DNA from: Panicum virgatum
Lineage: Eukaryota > Streptophyta > Magnoliopsida > Poales > Poaceae
NCBI RefSeq assembly: GCF_016808335.1
Contig: NC_053150.1
Span: 30,744,238 to 30,808,237, forward strand
Direction: 5' to 3'
DNA length: 64,000 bases
Below are positions 11,150 to 23,433 of this stretch, piece by piece; position 1 is the stretch's first letter; each line of letters begins with the position of its first letter. The notes beneath the pieces are model-generated. The model made no database searches. It was given only the letters and a program-made list of their open reading frames with translations, and was not told the origin of the DNA. Position numbers and translations under genes: made by a program.

Positions 11150-13464
11150 ATGGGCATGGTCCCCGTGGAGGGGTGGCTGGCCGCGCCGCCCATGGGCATG
11201 CCCTCCATCGAGGGGTCACCAGCCATGCCCCCCATGGGCGCAGCGCCCCTTCTTGGGCCAAGGGCACCGTGGGTGGTCGCTTCACCGACTGCTGCGACAA
11301 GCTTGATGCCATCAAGGCCGAACGCCCCACGACAGCCCAAGAAACCTACCACCGGCTTGGCAAAGGCAGCGAGGAAGAAGCCGGGCCCGAAGAAGAAGAT
11401 GCCTTCTTCAACTCTGGTGGACTCTGCTTCAACGCCGACAACAAATTCTTCAGCGTCGGCAAGCATCGCAGCTCCCAATTGTGGCACCGAGGAAGACACC
11501 CATGCTGCAAGGTAAATTTCAGAAGTTCCTTACTTCGAGCAAGTTTTTTAAATATGTAGTTGTTGTTGAAGAAGACCATTGTTGTTGTTACTGATTATTA
11601 ATTAGTGATTGCTGATTAGTAGTATCATGTAAGATCAAAGATTCCTGAAAGCTGATATCATCCAGTTATTGGAATCTTTGATCTTAAGCACACATAACTT
11701 CAGAAGGAAATTTTTGTGTCCATAATATGATTCGACTAGTACATTTATCGGCAATGCATGAGTTTATTCATAATGCATAAAGTAAAACTACAAGACAATA
11801 AGTACCCAGTAACAAGTTAAGTGTCTTTTATGTCAGGGCCAAGCTTGCAGCAGTATGAAAATGGTTTAGTTGAATAATGTCTTTAGTTCAATATTCAGAG
11901 AGTACTTATCTCCATGGAATGACCATAGTCTCCATGTTTCGTCACTCTTAGCTATTTACTCGAGTTCAGGTTTTATTTTTAGATTCACATCATTGTCTTG
12001 AGCTGTGTCATTCGTCAACCACTGCAATAACCGTTCTTTCTCCCAGTCCCGTCCACAACATAAATTTTAGGGGCAGGAGCATCTGACGGAGCACTAGCTA
12101 GGGCAGTCACAGCGGAAACAAAGAAATTAGAATCATTCAGATATTCTTGTAACGTGCCGAGAGTATTCCTCAGCCTTTTCAGTACAAATGCACTACTCTG
12201 TTTTAGTTGTTGCTTGTTCGTGGATTCACATGCACTACTCTGTTTGTCCTAAAATTAATGGCTCATAATCTTTTTAGTACAAATGATGAAGTTCCTTACT
12301 TGGACCAAGTTTTTTAAATATGTAGTTCATGCATCACTATATATGATGAATTTGTTTGAATGTGCAGTGCCCACTCTTTTTCCAATATGATGGATGAAAG
12401 TGTTGAAGTAGAAAATATCTCTCTCTTCCAACCATTGCCAAGTGCTGATGAGGAACATGATGAAGACGACAATTTGATCAGTCCAACAAGGAAAAAAGGA
12501 CACAGGTCTGCCAATTATTCATCAGATGAAGATGTTGCCTTGATCAGGGCATGGGAGTTTGTGTCCCTTGATGCCATTGCAGGAGTTGATCAGAGTAGTA
12601 GCACCTTTTGGAGCCGCATCTCAGAGCACTTTCACTGTAATGCCAATACAACAATGACTAGAACAATCGGGTCGCTCCAGCATCGTTGGTCTACAATCCA
12701 AGAATGTTGTAATAAATGGAAGTCATGTCTTGCTCAAGTTACTCGCCAACATCCAAGTGGAGTCCCATTTCAAGAACAAGTGAGTAAGTCATTTTGTTCA
12801 CTTCATCATGACATTTTGTTCTTTTTTGCTTTGATAGACCGACCTCGCCCAGGAGAGGTACAAGGCCATGGATCAGTAGAAGCATAGGCCCTTTACCATG
12901 CAACATTGCTGGATATTGCTGCAAAACAATCAGAAGTGGATGGATAGGGAGTTTGAATGCCCACCAAAGAAGCCAAAGTCCAATTGTTCGTCTTCAACAG
13001 ATTTTGAAGCTCATGAGGAGGACGAAGGAACTGATGAAATGAGCAAGAGGCCTGCAGGGAGGAAGAAGGAGAAAGAGAGGTTGAAGAAAGATGCCGATGG
13101 CTACAAGGAGGCGATACAAAAGATGATCGAATCAAAGGAGAGGCTTGCGATTGACAAGGACTCAAGGTGGACGGAAATCAAGGCCATTGAGGAGCGCAAA
13201 GTTGCAATTGAAGAGCGCAAAGCAGCTGCGGAAGAGTGCAAGGCAGCAAACGAGGAGGAGAGACTAAGGCTCAAGGGTGAGAAGGCACGAGCTCAAGCAG
13301 CTGCGGAAGAGCGCAAAGCAGCTGCAAAGAAGAAGGACGAGGACCAAAAAATCATGTTCATGGACACGAGTGCTCTTGATGACACACAGAGGGCATATGT
13401 CGAGGCCATGCGTGCTAAAATTCTAGCTGAAATACTAGGAGGCAGTGGAGGTGGGAGTGTCTAG
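11150..13464 (+). pseudogene. PIF/Pong-type ORF1, Myb/SANT-like protein, join(11150..11511,12368..12779,12838..13464), one internal stop
   Basis: Three exons join in phase: donor GTAAAT at 11512, acceptor TGTGCAG at 12367, donor GTGAGT at 12780, acceptor TTGATAG at 12837. Exon 1 is Pro/Met-rich and then basic. Exon 2 has an acidic stretch and a trihelix/Myb-like domain with 'YSSDEDVALIRAW' and 'HRWSTIQECCNKW'. Exon 3 is highly charged and helical, with repeated 'EERKAA', ending in a NAM-associated-type C-terminus. In known PIF/Pong elements ORF1 is the DNA-binding partner of the transposase. A TAG at 12877-12879 interrupts exon 3, giving 466 codons with one stop. The exon 1 start is the least certain part. 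Confidence 0.75.
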
Positions 13465-16177
13465 TGCTTCTATGTCACTTCTTATAATTGAGCTAAAATA
13501 CAGCTCATCTGAGATATGTCACTTCTTTGCTGGCATGTGGTGCTGGAATTTTACTAACTGTTGTATGTGCTGGAATCTAGTGTGTGGGAACAAGATTGGA
13601 ATTTTTCTTGAATCTTTACTGGAAAATTGATGTCTCTGCATATGTCTGTTGAGATACTTATGCCTATCGATGTCTATCAGAACAACTTAATCACATAAGT
13701 TGTGCTATTTGTGGTTTGTGTGCTGTACCACCTTTGTGCTCTGTTTTCAATTTTTGGTCAGGCAAGACCATTTAGCAGAGATCTGACTTTATTCATGTGG
13801 TAAAAATTAAAACCTGATATACTACATATATAAGCTACTGATGACATACACAAGCTTAGCTAGCATTTCTGATGGAAAAATAGTTCATTTCTGTGTATGG
13901 TCACAGTCTACATATATGTTAAAACCTGATATACTACATATATGTTAATTCAGATTGGTCCTTTTTCTACTTGGCCCTGTTGCAGTGTGGTCAGAGTGTA
14001 GACCATTGGAATTATAGCAAGGACTAGAAGAAATACTCATTGATTGATCCTCTTCTTTTAATTTTGATTTTTTTTGCCAATCTCTGATGTTGATTTTATC
14101 AGTATTGTTCATTCAGATTTTGTTTGCCAATCTCTGCAAGTTTGGTCACAGTCTTGTCTCATCTTTCTGAATGTATTTTTTGAAACATTTGTTCCCCTCT
14201 TTCACAGGAGAAAGGCCAGTAACATACTAAAGATCAGTATGATTGGTGTCATGTTTTTTTATATTTTATTTGTGGAATGAACTGGTTGGTGCAGATTTTA
14301 AGTAATTAGCATAAATACATTGCCATACTGAAGTAGCACACATTTTTTTCCTACTTTATCCTATTGTTAATCCCAGCTGGACCTCTTGTTGCAACACTGC
14401 ATTGTAGTCAGAGAAGACCATTGGAATATAATATCAAGGACCAGACAGAAAACAAAATGAGAAGATATTGAAAAAAGAGGGAGACGAAACCAAGTATGCA
14501 TTGCACACACAAGGGATCAGGCTCACCCTACACAGAAAGCATATGTTCCAGCACAGAGCACACCTACTCATTGAACCTCTCCATTTTATTTTTGATTTAT
14601 TCAGAGCACACCTACACAGAAAGCATATTTTCAACAACCATTCAGACCAAACACCATGCCCATGACCGAATTATTTAAGTCACTTTGGTCTGTCCATACC
14701 CGATTCAGACCAAAGCTGCATTTCTATCTCGTTTCTTTTTTCCTTTTTCAGGTTAAAATGTTCATGGTCCGAATCATGGTCCGAATCATGGTTTTGGGAG
14801 TGCATAATTTTCAGAATTTATGCTCATTCCAGTTCAGGTCCAGGTTCTGAATATTCAGTAAGCATATTCAAGCTGCTTCTACACTTGCAAAAACATTGGT
14901 TCAGTCATACTACTAGCATTTTGTTCAGTCATTAAGATGCACGTCAAATTCTCCAAAAAGAGAACTGAAGCTGAATCAACCTGCTTGCACTAGCGAATGC
15001 CACCTTGTACAGAAAATTATCTTACAGAATGTTGCAAAAAAAAACGTTTCTTCTGAAAGATATTTCAATCCCAAGTCCCAACACATGGCAACAAATAACT
15101 GATGTAAACCAATTTCGCTACGAGAAATCGCCATAAAGTCTGCAGATATTTTGTAGGAAATCACAACAATGCAAGAGGCCTGTTAATATCCCCTTGAGAT
15201 ACACTAGGAAATTGCTACTAAGAAAATATTTGGTTTTAATAAATAAAGACATTAGAACAAGCAAAAGGTACTTATCGGAAGTACTGAAAATATCAGTGCC
15301 GTTTCACATATTTCACAAAGACATTCTCCGTCAGAGACTCAGAACTCAGCAAAATTGTATTTTTACAGATCACAAAGACATTGGTTCAGTCAAGGCGTCT
15401 TGTATGGTTGGTTGCTGTACAAGTTCAGATGTTTCTAACATCAGAAATCTCCAGCTGTGAGTGAATCCCCAACACTGAAATAAGTCCTATTGTACAGTGA
15501 AATGTAGTCTATATCCACAGTTTATAAGGTAGCAGGCCCGCAGTTTATCACAGGTACAATAAATTTTCAAAATGCATCCAGTGAACCACTGAATGGTCTC
15601 TGAATTCTGGGCTACATTCTCTATCCACAGAATGCATAAATTTTCACCTGATTGTTTCACCTGATTGATTCAGTGAACATAATTAGTCAAACCATGCAGA
15701 ACAAAGGTTCAGTTCAGGTTCAGTTCACCAGAATGTGTCCCTGAGATGGACTTAATTAATCAAACCATGCTGAATGTGTCAAAATCATTCTGAACTCAGC
15801 ATTTGTGAAGCAGAATTACATTCAGAGTAGGAACATTCAGAACTTCCATATATATTCCAAAAGAATTCAGAATTCAGAGTGATGCAGAACAGTGAACAAT
15901 TATCATCATTGATACAACAGAATCTGCTGTAGGAGCTCCAGAGGTGGCTTGCGGCGCCAGGAGCACAGCAGAAGCACAACAGCACCGGAGCTCCACAGGA
16001 CGGTGGGCAAGAAGGCAGGTCCAGCCCGCCGCCGCCGGACTGGCGGTGGCCCGCCGCCGGACAGGGCGCTGGTGCGCTGCCGCGTTCCGGCGCAGGAAGG
16101 GCGATCTGGCACTGCTGGTCCTCTGCTGTGCAGTCCGCGCCTCGGCTCCTGGGCGGACGCGCGTCCCTGCCGCGCGC
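13465..16177. other. Non-coding interior of the Harbinger element
   Basis: AT-rich with no frame I can link to a DDE transposase on either strand. It contains small duplications, such as AAAACCTGATATACTACATA near 13810 and 13922, and many CAGTTCAGG-like repeats around 15600-15900. Confidence 0.5.
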
Positions 16178-16402
16178 GCGTCCGAAGAGGAAGATGCACG
16201 CGGCGAGCGCGAGGATGACGACGGCAAAGACCAGGATGAGCTTGGTGCCGAGCAGGACCTCCTGCAGGTTGTCGAGGAGTCTCCGCAGCGGCGCGCAGGG
16301 GACCTTGCGGAGGAGGGCGAGGTCGGACTTCTTGCGGAGCGAGGAGGAGCGCGCCGGCGGCAGCTCACCCTGCTCGGCTGCTCGCGACGGGAAAGGAACA
16401 CG
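16178..16402 (-). pseudogene. Captured fragment of a CAX-type vacuolar cation/proton exchanger gene
   Basis: Minus-strand translation gives an Arg/Ser/Lys-rich N-terminal segment, then 'LLDNLQEVLLGTKLIL' and a hydrophobic helix ending 'FLFGR'. That pattern and order match the N-terminal cytosolic segment and first membrane helix of plant CAX Ca2+/H+ exchangers (family knowledge). The similarity stops at about 16178, and no other CAX exon is present. It is inside a transposon near its right end and is GC-rich against AT-rich surroundings, as expected for transduplicated host sequence. It cannot make a working exchanger. Confidence 0.6.
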
Positions 16403-16607
16403 AGGGAAGGGGAGGGGAAAGGAACATGTGACTACAAGTTGGCCCCATGTGACAGGAGAGGAAAAGAGAAAAAGAAAAAATCTAGCTGTTGGAGCAGCTC
16501 TCCCCTATAAGTTGGAAGTTGGAAAGGGAATTCTTCTATATGGTGACTATATGGAGAGAAAGGAGAAAGAGAAAAATCAAACTATTGGAGTTGCTCTAAA
16601 CACGCGG

Positions 16608-17532
16608 TGTCGGTACCCTGTAGTAGGGATACCCACTCCTACTGCAGTAAGGCAGGACCCCGCGTCCGTCCGGACCTCCCACGCGCGTAGAACCAAGATA
16701 CCGCCGGGGCGGGGTCCATAGGCGCCACGTGTCCCGCAGGCGCAGGCGCGGGCGCGGGTCTTCCGTTGGAAGACTCGCCCGCCCACCGCATTCAATGCGG
16801 GTGGTTGAGGCGTGCTCTGCCACCGCGGCACGTGGGGCAGCCTTTGTCAGGCCTCACTGTAGTCCGCGTATTACCGAGGTACACAGTGCAGCCACATGCG
16901 CCGCATCCTCGCAGAGCCCGTCTGCCGCATTAAATGGATACGATGGCACGACACCTTTCATCATACCGCCTACGCCGCAAGCTACACGGCCCGTTCAGCT
17001 ACGCTGTAGGCAACGCCACAAGCTACACCCTGGTGCCGATTCGACAAGATAGGGCATGGATATGCTGGACGGAGTATTCCCACGGGCAGAGCAAGGAAAT
17101 CCAGGAATGAGATCTCCGTCGCCTGCAATGCCATAATGCCTGTACAGTATGTCATTGTATACTACATCGTTGGGCCTACCTGTCGGGGACTCAACGGCCA
17201 TGTACGTGCTTCCTTGAGATATAAAAGGGAGGCGCTCGCTGCACAACTGGAGACTCGGGCTAGACTCAGCTGGAGACACGCAAAGACTCGCACAACACAA
17301 GCTCGGTTTCACGCCGAACAACCCTGATCTCAACCTCTTGAGAGCGCAAGCAATACAACACACAATGGACGTAGGGTATTACGCTTCGGCGGCCCGAACC
17401 ACTCTAAACCTACTGTGTTCATCGCGTTCTTCCACCGAGATTGAGCTAATAGTAGCTAACCCCCGAGTACTCACCCTCTGGGTTTAGACGGGTGCATTAT
17501 GCCACCCGGCTGTGGGTTTGCACACCATGTCA
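16608..17532 (+). repeat. 5' LTR of the Tat element (925 bp)
   Basis: Starts TGTCGGTACC and ends CACACCATGTCA. Compared with the 1088-bp 3' LTR it lacks roughly 190 bp near position 16655 and has a short extra segment near 16915. The LTRs have therefore diverged by indels as well as substitutions, which fits an old insertion. Confidence 0.88.
17220..17227 (+). promoter_or_regulatory. LTR TATA box
   Basis: TATAAAAG, preserved at 39399-39406 in the 3' LTR, with the surrounding GAGATATAAAAGGGAG also kept. Confidence 0.65.
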
Positions 17533-17534
17533 TT

Positions 17535-17551
17535 TGGCGCGCCAGGTAGGG
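17535..17551 (+). other. Primer-binding site of the Tat element
   Basis: TGGCGCGCCAGGTAGGG lies three bases after the LTR end. The second Tat-type element has TGGCGTGCCAGGTAGGGG at the equivalent place (45649-45666). The two families therefore use the same primer type, which is not initiator Met-tRNA. Confidence 0.75.
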
Positions 17552-17589
17552 TGATTTAGCTGGTCTTAGTTCATCTCTTGCTCATCTCC

Positions 17590-19360
17590 ATGGTTCGTGT
17601 GGTTGAGCACTCCCACCACGACGACGACATGGAGATGACGGAGGGTGTGGCATCATCCGCGCCACACGCCTCTCGCCTTCCTGTGCCAGGGGCAACCGTG
17701 CCCGTGGAGCAGCCACCGTCGGCAGCGGCGCGCGCTGCACGTCGGCAAGGGCCCCCTCACAAGCTGCGAGCGGCGGAGCGCTGGCGGCAGCTAGGGAGTT
17801 GCTTCGCAACCCTCCGGCTGCTGCAGCCTCGCCAGACGCCCTGAGGCAGTGGCGGGACGACGTTGACCGTCTCCTCCATCTGGCTCAGGCCTCCCCCAGT
17901 TCTGCAAGGACTGGGCAATGACCTCCGCCTGGCAATGCGGTGGTACCCTACTACCAGCGCCAGGGCGCTGCGTCGGCATCCGTGCGCTCCCCCATGGTGA
18001 GGGGTGCACGAACAGAACACCTGCGGCGGAGCTCAACCGCAGGCGCGCGGGTGAGGACGCCCGCATCTCCGTGGAAAGGGCGCGAGAACGCCGCCTCAAC
18101 ATTGAGGGCCGCAACCTCAACGCCGACTTGGACGCAGCGGCACCCAAGCCTCGGGGAAACGCCCGGATACAGGCGGGCTCCCCGATGGCTGGGGTGGGCT
18201 GCGCTGCGCTGGCGGATCACCTCCGCGCGGTGGCATGGCCGTCCAAGTTCCGCCCACACCTGCCGAAGAAGTACGATGATACCACTAATCCGTCGGAATT
18301 CCTGCAGGTGTACGTTACCGCCATCACAGCAGCTGGTGGTAACGACGCTGTCATGGCGAGCTACTTTCATGTAGCCTTGACTGGGCCAGCCCGGACTTGG
18401 CTCATGAACCTCACTCCTGGGACGATTCAGTCCTGGGAGGAGTTCTGTGCGAGTTTCACCGCGAACTTCGCCAGTACGTACCAGCAGCATGGTATGGAGG
18501 CTCACCTCCACGCCGTGAGGCAGAAACCCAGAGAGACGATCCGGGCATTCATCTCGCGCTACACCTCGTATCTCTGACGCATCTATCATTACTGCTTTCC
18601 GTCAGGGGGTACGTGATGAGAAGATGCTCGAGAAACTGGAGACGCACGAGGTGGAAAGCGTTACCACGTTTTTCTCCCTGGCTGACAAGTGTGCCAGGGC
18701 CGCGCATGGCACTCAGCCCCCAAAGACGGAGACGCCAAGGCTGGTGGCTCCGGGGCTACCGCCCCGGGCGGTGGCAAGAAAAAGAAGAGCAAGAAAAAGA
18801 AGAACAAGAACTGGGGTCGCGGGGAGCCACATCCCGGCGGTCCAGTCGCTGCAGCAACGGCACCAGCTGCTGCGGCAGCGGCTGGGGGCCAGAATGCGCA
18901 TGACAAACACCCGCGCCCGCAAGGTGGTAGCGGAGGTTCATGCCCAGTTCACCCCACCGCTCGCCACAGCGCCGCTGACTGCCGCGAGATCCAGAAACTC
19001 GCAAAGCGGGTCAGTGGGCGGCGTGAGCAGGCCTCCAAGGACGGCTCACCCCTTCCTCGCCAGAGGTCTGGCAAGGAGAAAGCCTCCGACAGCGAAACCG
19101 TTGCCGGGGAGAAGGAGCTGGGGTACCAATCCCCCTCTCGGGAGCTGAAGGGCGTTTACAACCACGACAACTCCGACTCCGACAACGAGGAGCGCCGCAA
19201 GAAGCTGTACGTAATGTACGACGGAAGCTGGGAGTTTGTCTCCCGGCGGGACGTGAAGACCCTTCGCCGAGAGGTCCTTTCGGCGAAGCCGGGAGTCCCG
19301 AAGGCGGCGCCGCACCACAGGTGGAGGAACACCACCATCTCTTTCGGGCCATCTGGCTGA
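17590..19360 (+). pseudogene. Tat gag, frameshifted
   Basis: Gag matches are spread over several frames. There is an N-terminal segment from the ATG at 17590, then a shifted piece around 17780-17915, and a long open piece 17918-18577. The last has a charged coiled-coil-like region followed by the retrotransposon gag domain ('GPARTWLMNLTPGTIQSWEEF', 'FRAFI'-type end). After a break near 18577-18690 a third frame continues. It has Lys-rich and Gly/Ala-rich stretches and a Cys/His segment ('CPVHPTARHSAADCREI'). It ends at a TGA (19358-19360) directly before the protease region in the same frame. Confidence 0.78.
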
Positions 19361-22300
19361 CCGGAGAACATGGCCGGGGCTGGTGTACAACCTCTTGTCA
19401 CCGCCCTTGTCATAGCCAACATCAGGCTCTATCACGTGCTGATTGACGGTGGGGCTGGCCTCAACGTCATCAGCTTTGCAGCGTTTAAGCAGCTGCAGAT
19501 CCCGAAGTCCAAGCTGACTCCCTCTCGCCCATTCTCTGGAGTGGGCCCACATCTGGTGTTCCCTCTGGGGAGCATCACCTTGCCGGTCACGTTCAGGACC
19601 GAGGAGAAGTTCCGTACAAAGAGCGTCCAGTTCGATGTTGCGGAGGTGAACCTCCCGTTCAATGCCATCATTGGCAGGCCGGCTCTCTACCGCTTCATGG
19701 CCATTGCCCATTACGGATATTTGGTCCTGAAGATGCCTTCCCCTGCCGGTGTCCTCACCGTGCGGGGTGACCGCACCGCTGCCGTCGCTGCAGTTAAGAA
19801 ACTGCATGCTCTGGCGGCAGAGGCTGCACGTTCCGAGGAGGACCCATCCACCTCGCGAGCCAGGACGCTCGCAAAGGCACCTAAGGTTCAGCCGTCTGAT
19901 CCGGACAATGTTCCCGTGAAGACCGTGCAGATCGGAGCGGACTCCTCCAGGACCACCCGCATCGCGGGAAACCTGGAGGAGAAATAGGAAGACGCGCTCA
20001 TTACTTTCATCCGGGCAAATGTGGACGTGTTCGCCTGGGAACCGACACAGATGCCCGGGATACCCAGGGAAGTGATCGAGCACCATCTGAGGATCTACCC
20101 CGACGCCATGCCAGTACGCCAGAAACTTCTGAAGCAGTCTGTGGATTGATAGAACTTCATCCGTGAAGAAGTCCGCAAGCTGCTACACACTGGCTTCATC
20201 GAGGAGGTCCACCACCCCGATTGTTTGGCCAACTCGGTCGTCGTCCCAAAGGCCAACGGGAAGCTTCGGATGTGCATCGATTACACCAGCCTTAACAAGG
20301 CATATCCTAGAGACCCCTATCCTCTTCCATGTATCGATCATATTATGGACTCCACCTCCGGGTGTGACCTTTTGTCTTTTCTAGATGCATACTCTGGTTT
20401 CCACCAGATTCAGATGTCTACAGAGGATAGGAAACATACTACTTTTGTAACAGTGGATGGACTTTATTGCTATATTGTCATGCCATATGGTCTACGGAAT
20501 GCCTTACCCATGTTTGCGCGAGCCATGAACAAAACTTTCTGTAATCTAATTAGAGATATAGTTGAGGTGTATGTCGATGATATTGTAGTCAAGACTAAGG
20601 TAGGGTCAACACTAGTTGAGAACCTGTCCCTCGTCTTCGACCGACTGCGCGCCACGCGCACGAAGCTGAATCCCGAGAAGTGTATTTTCGGCGTCTCGGC
20701 AGGGAAGCTGCTGGGTTTCCTAGTCTCACATCGAGGCATCGAGGCAAACCTAGCCAAGATCAAGGCGATCGAGGCGATGAGGCCTCCTGGCTGCATCAAG
20801 GACGTCCAGAAGCTTACTAGATCTCTGGCCGCTCTTAGCCGCTTCATTTCGAGGCTGGCTGAGAGGGCCCTCCCCTTCTTCAAGCTATTGAGGAGGTCCG
20901 GTCCATTCTCTTGGACTGAAGAGGCTGAACAAGCCTTCCAGGAGCTGAAGCAGCACCTTACCTCACTGCCAGTATTGGTGGCTCCAGAGCCAGGTGAGAC
21001 GTTATTTCTGTATCTTGCTGTGTCTGCAGAAGCGGTCAGCATGGTGCTAGTCGCCGAGAGGACGGAGCAAGCTCGCCAGGGGGACACCAGGGTCTCCTCG
21101 GCCAAGAATGGTGAGCCGGACCACGGACATGGGGGTCCGGCAACCACTCCTATGTTTGAAGGTCTGGACCCTGCATAATGGGGTCCGGAGCAGCCTCGAC
21201 CTAGTGGGAACCCAGAACCGCTGGGGGCCCAAGGACCTGACGTGGTGGATAAGGGCGAGCCGGACCCGGTGGCCAGGGTTCGGACCATCCAGAAGCCAGT
21301 CTACTACGTCAGCGAAGTCCTCCATGAGGCAAATGCCAGGTATCTTGAAATGCATAAGCTTATCTATGCCATACTTATTGCGTTCAGGAAACTGCGCCAC
21401 TATTTTCAGGCACACAGAGTTGTCGTAGTGACCTCTTATCCGCTGAGAGCGATCCTGCACAACTCCAATGCCACAGGCAACATCGCTAAGTGGGCAGCAG
21501 AGTTGGCTGAGTTCCAGCTGAACTTCTAGCCCCGCCATGCAGTTAAAAGCCAAATCCTGGCTAATTTCATAACAGAATGGACTCCTTCCCCAAGCAATTC
21601 TGGGGGTCCGGATCTCAACGCCGGACCCCCGGAGCCGGAAGTCAGGACACCAATCTTCACCGAGCCCCACTGGACACTCTTCTTCGACAGGTCTATCCGC
21701 AAACAGTGGGCTGGAGCTGGTGTGGTCCTCATCGACCCAAACGGAGATTAGCCGAAGTACATGGTGCACCTTGAGTTCAAGGCCACCAACAACATGGCAG
21801 AGTACGAAGCTTTGATCTTTGGCCTGACACAAGCCCTGTCTCTGGGGGTCCGGTAGCTCCTGGTGAAGGGAGATTCTTAGCTAATCATCAAGCAGGTCCA
21901 GGAGGATTGCAGCTGCAACAATCCCCAACTCGCGGCATACCTCATTCACATGAGCAAGCTCGAGAAGGACTTCGACGCCTTGGAACTGCAATATGTTCCC
22001 CGCAAATTCAACTCAGCAGCAGATGATCTCTCCGCGAGAGCATCTACCTGGGCATCCGTGCCCGAGGGCGTCTTCGAAAGATGGCTGCTGAGACCTACCG
22101 CCCAGCCTGCCGAACTGGGTGAAGGGGATCAAGCTAGCACCTCGAAGCTAGCGGTCCCGGCGACATTCCACCTGTGGTGCCCGCCCTGGGTTGCGTGCGC
22201 TGTTGAGGACCCTGGAGACCTCATAGCGCCACTCGCACCTACTCAGGGAGGTCCCGATGCATGGATCTCCAAGATCCGGGACTACCTGAAAGACAATATC

Positions 22301-23238
22301 CTTCCTAATGACGATGTGTCCGCTGAGCGCATAGTACGATTGGCTAAATGCTACGTGGTGGTAGAAGGGGATCTCTACCGCCGTGGCGCCAATGGTATCC
22401 TTATGCGGTGCATTTCCCAGGAAGAGGGCCGCGAGTTGCTCGCGGAGATCCATGGAGGCGAGTGTGGAAGTCATTCCTCATCTCGCACGATTGTTGGTAA
22501 GGCCTTTCGGCATGGCTTCTAATGGCCGACAACACTCCAGGATGCGGCTGAGCTGGTATGGTCCTCCAAAGCATTCCAGTTCCATGCAAAGAAAATACAC
22601 ACACCGGCTTCCAAGAGTACTGCGAGGACATCGGCATCCAGCTTTGCTTTGCGTCCGTGGCACATCCCTGCAGCAATGGACAGGTCGAGAGAGCAAATGT
22701 AGAGGTCCTCAGGGGACTCAAGACCCGCATCTATAACTGCTTGAAGAAGCATGGTGCCAAATGGGTTGATGAGCTTCCGTGCGTACTATGGGGCAACCGG
22801 ACCACACCCAGCCGAGCCACCGGGGAGACCCCATTCTTCCTGGTCTACGGGGCTGAAGCATGCCTTCCCCCGAAAATTCACCTGGACTCACCACGGGTCC
22901 AGGCTTTTGACGAATCCATGCAGGAACAACTGCGGCGTGATGATGTGGACTTCGTTGACGAACGAAGGTGGTGAGCAGCAATCCGAAATGCACGTTACAA
23001 CCAGGCGCTCAGGCGCTATCATCAGCAGTTCGTGCGCAGTAGGGAGCTCCGGGCTGGGGACCTCGTCCTAAGGCGGATTCTGAACTGAGCATAGCTTCAC
23101 AAACTCTCCCCCAGCTGGGAGGGTCCCTTCAAGGTTACATAAGTATGCCGGCCCGGATGCATTTGCCTTGCCATAGAAGAAGGGGTGCCGCTACCCAACC
23201 CATGGAATATAGAGCATCTGCGTAAGTTTTACGCTTAG
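19361..23238 (+). pseudogene. Tat pol: protease, RT, RNase H, archaeal-type RNase H, integrase (broken)
   Basis: One frame can be followed from the gag end to 22522. It contains the protease (DGGAG near 19446) and RT with YVDD at 20570-20581. RNase H follows at about 21300-21530, then a second RNase H at about 21650-22060 ('WAGAGVVLIDPNG', 'NNMAEYEAL') and the start of integrase. Stops in this frame are at 19985, 20147, 20150, 21176, 21527, 21749, 21854, 21878 and 22520. Near 22606 the integrase catalytic core is deleted and the frame changes. The C-terminal part ('SNGQVERAN', 'ALRRYHQ') runs to 23238 with two more stops. Enzyme activity is not possible from this copy. Confidence 0.88.
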
Positions 23239-23280
23239 ACAGAGCAAAAAAATGAATTTTTCCTTTGTAATAAGATAGAA

Positions 23281-23433
23281 TTAGCGTGCGGTCCAGAGCG
23301 GTGGGGGTCCGTTCTCGTAAACCCGACCTCTGGCATCCATCGCACCATCCGCTAGCATTAACGCGCGGCCCAGAGTGGTAGAGGTCAGCCCTCATAAACC
23401 CGGCCTCTGGCATCCATCGCGCAAGCCATGTAT
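23281..23433 (+). repeat. 77-bp tandem repeat downstream of Tat pol
   Basis: Two diverged copies start at 23281 and 23358. Both contain a CGGTCCAGAGCGG-like segment, then TAAACCCG and CCTCTGGCATCCATCGC. Confidence 0.7.

Larger units (their letters stand above)
10698..16596 (+). mobile_element. PIF/Harbinger-type DNA transposon, 5.9 kb, ORF1 only
   Basis: The terminal inverted repeats are GAGCAACTCCAACAG on the left and the complement of GAGCAACTCCAATAG on the right. Similarity extends about 50 bp inward (TTTGATTTTT and CT-rich runs). The flanking trinucleotide TAA (10695-10697 and 16597-16599) is the target-site duplication characteristic of PIF/Harbinger. Each end carries a second diverged copy of the terminus. 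Inside are a broken Myb-like ORF1 (11150-13464) and a captured CAX-like fragment (16178-16402). I find no DDE transposase (ORF2), so it must depend on another element to move. Confidence 0.85.

Noticed and set aside
10882..11559. 225-codon Pro/Arg-rich frame overlapping ORF1 exon 1
   Set aside because: The frame from 11150 joins in phase to the Myb-like exon at 12368, whereas this one runs past the splice donor and has biased composition.
21100..21660. GTCCGG/CCGGAC motifs in the Tat element taken as the same palindrome system
   Set aside because: They lack the 13-bp GCGGACRGTCCGC form and the 22-bp pairing. They look like a separate compositional feature of the Tat spacer and linker.
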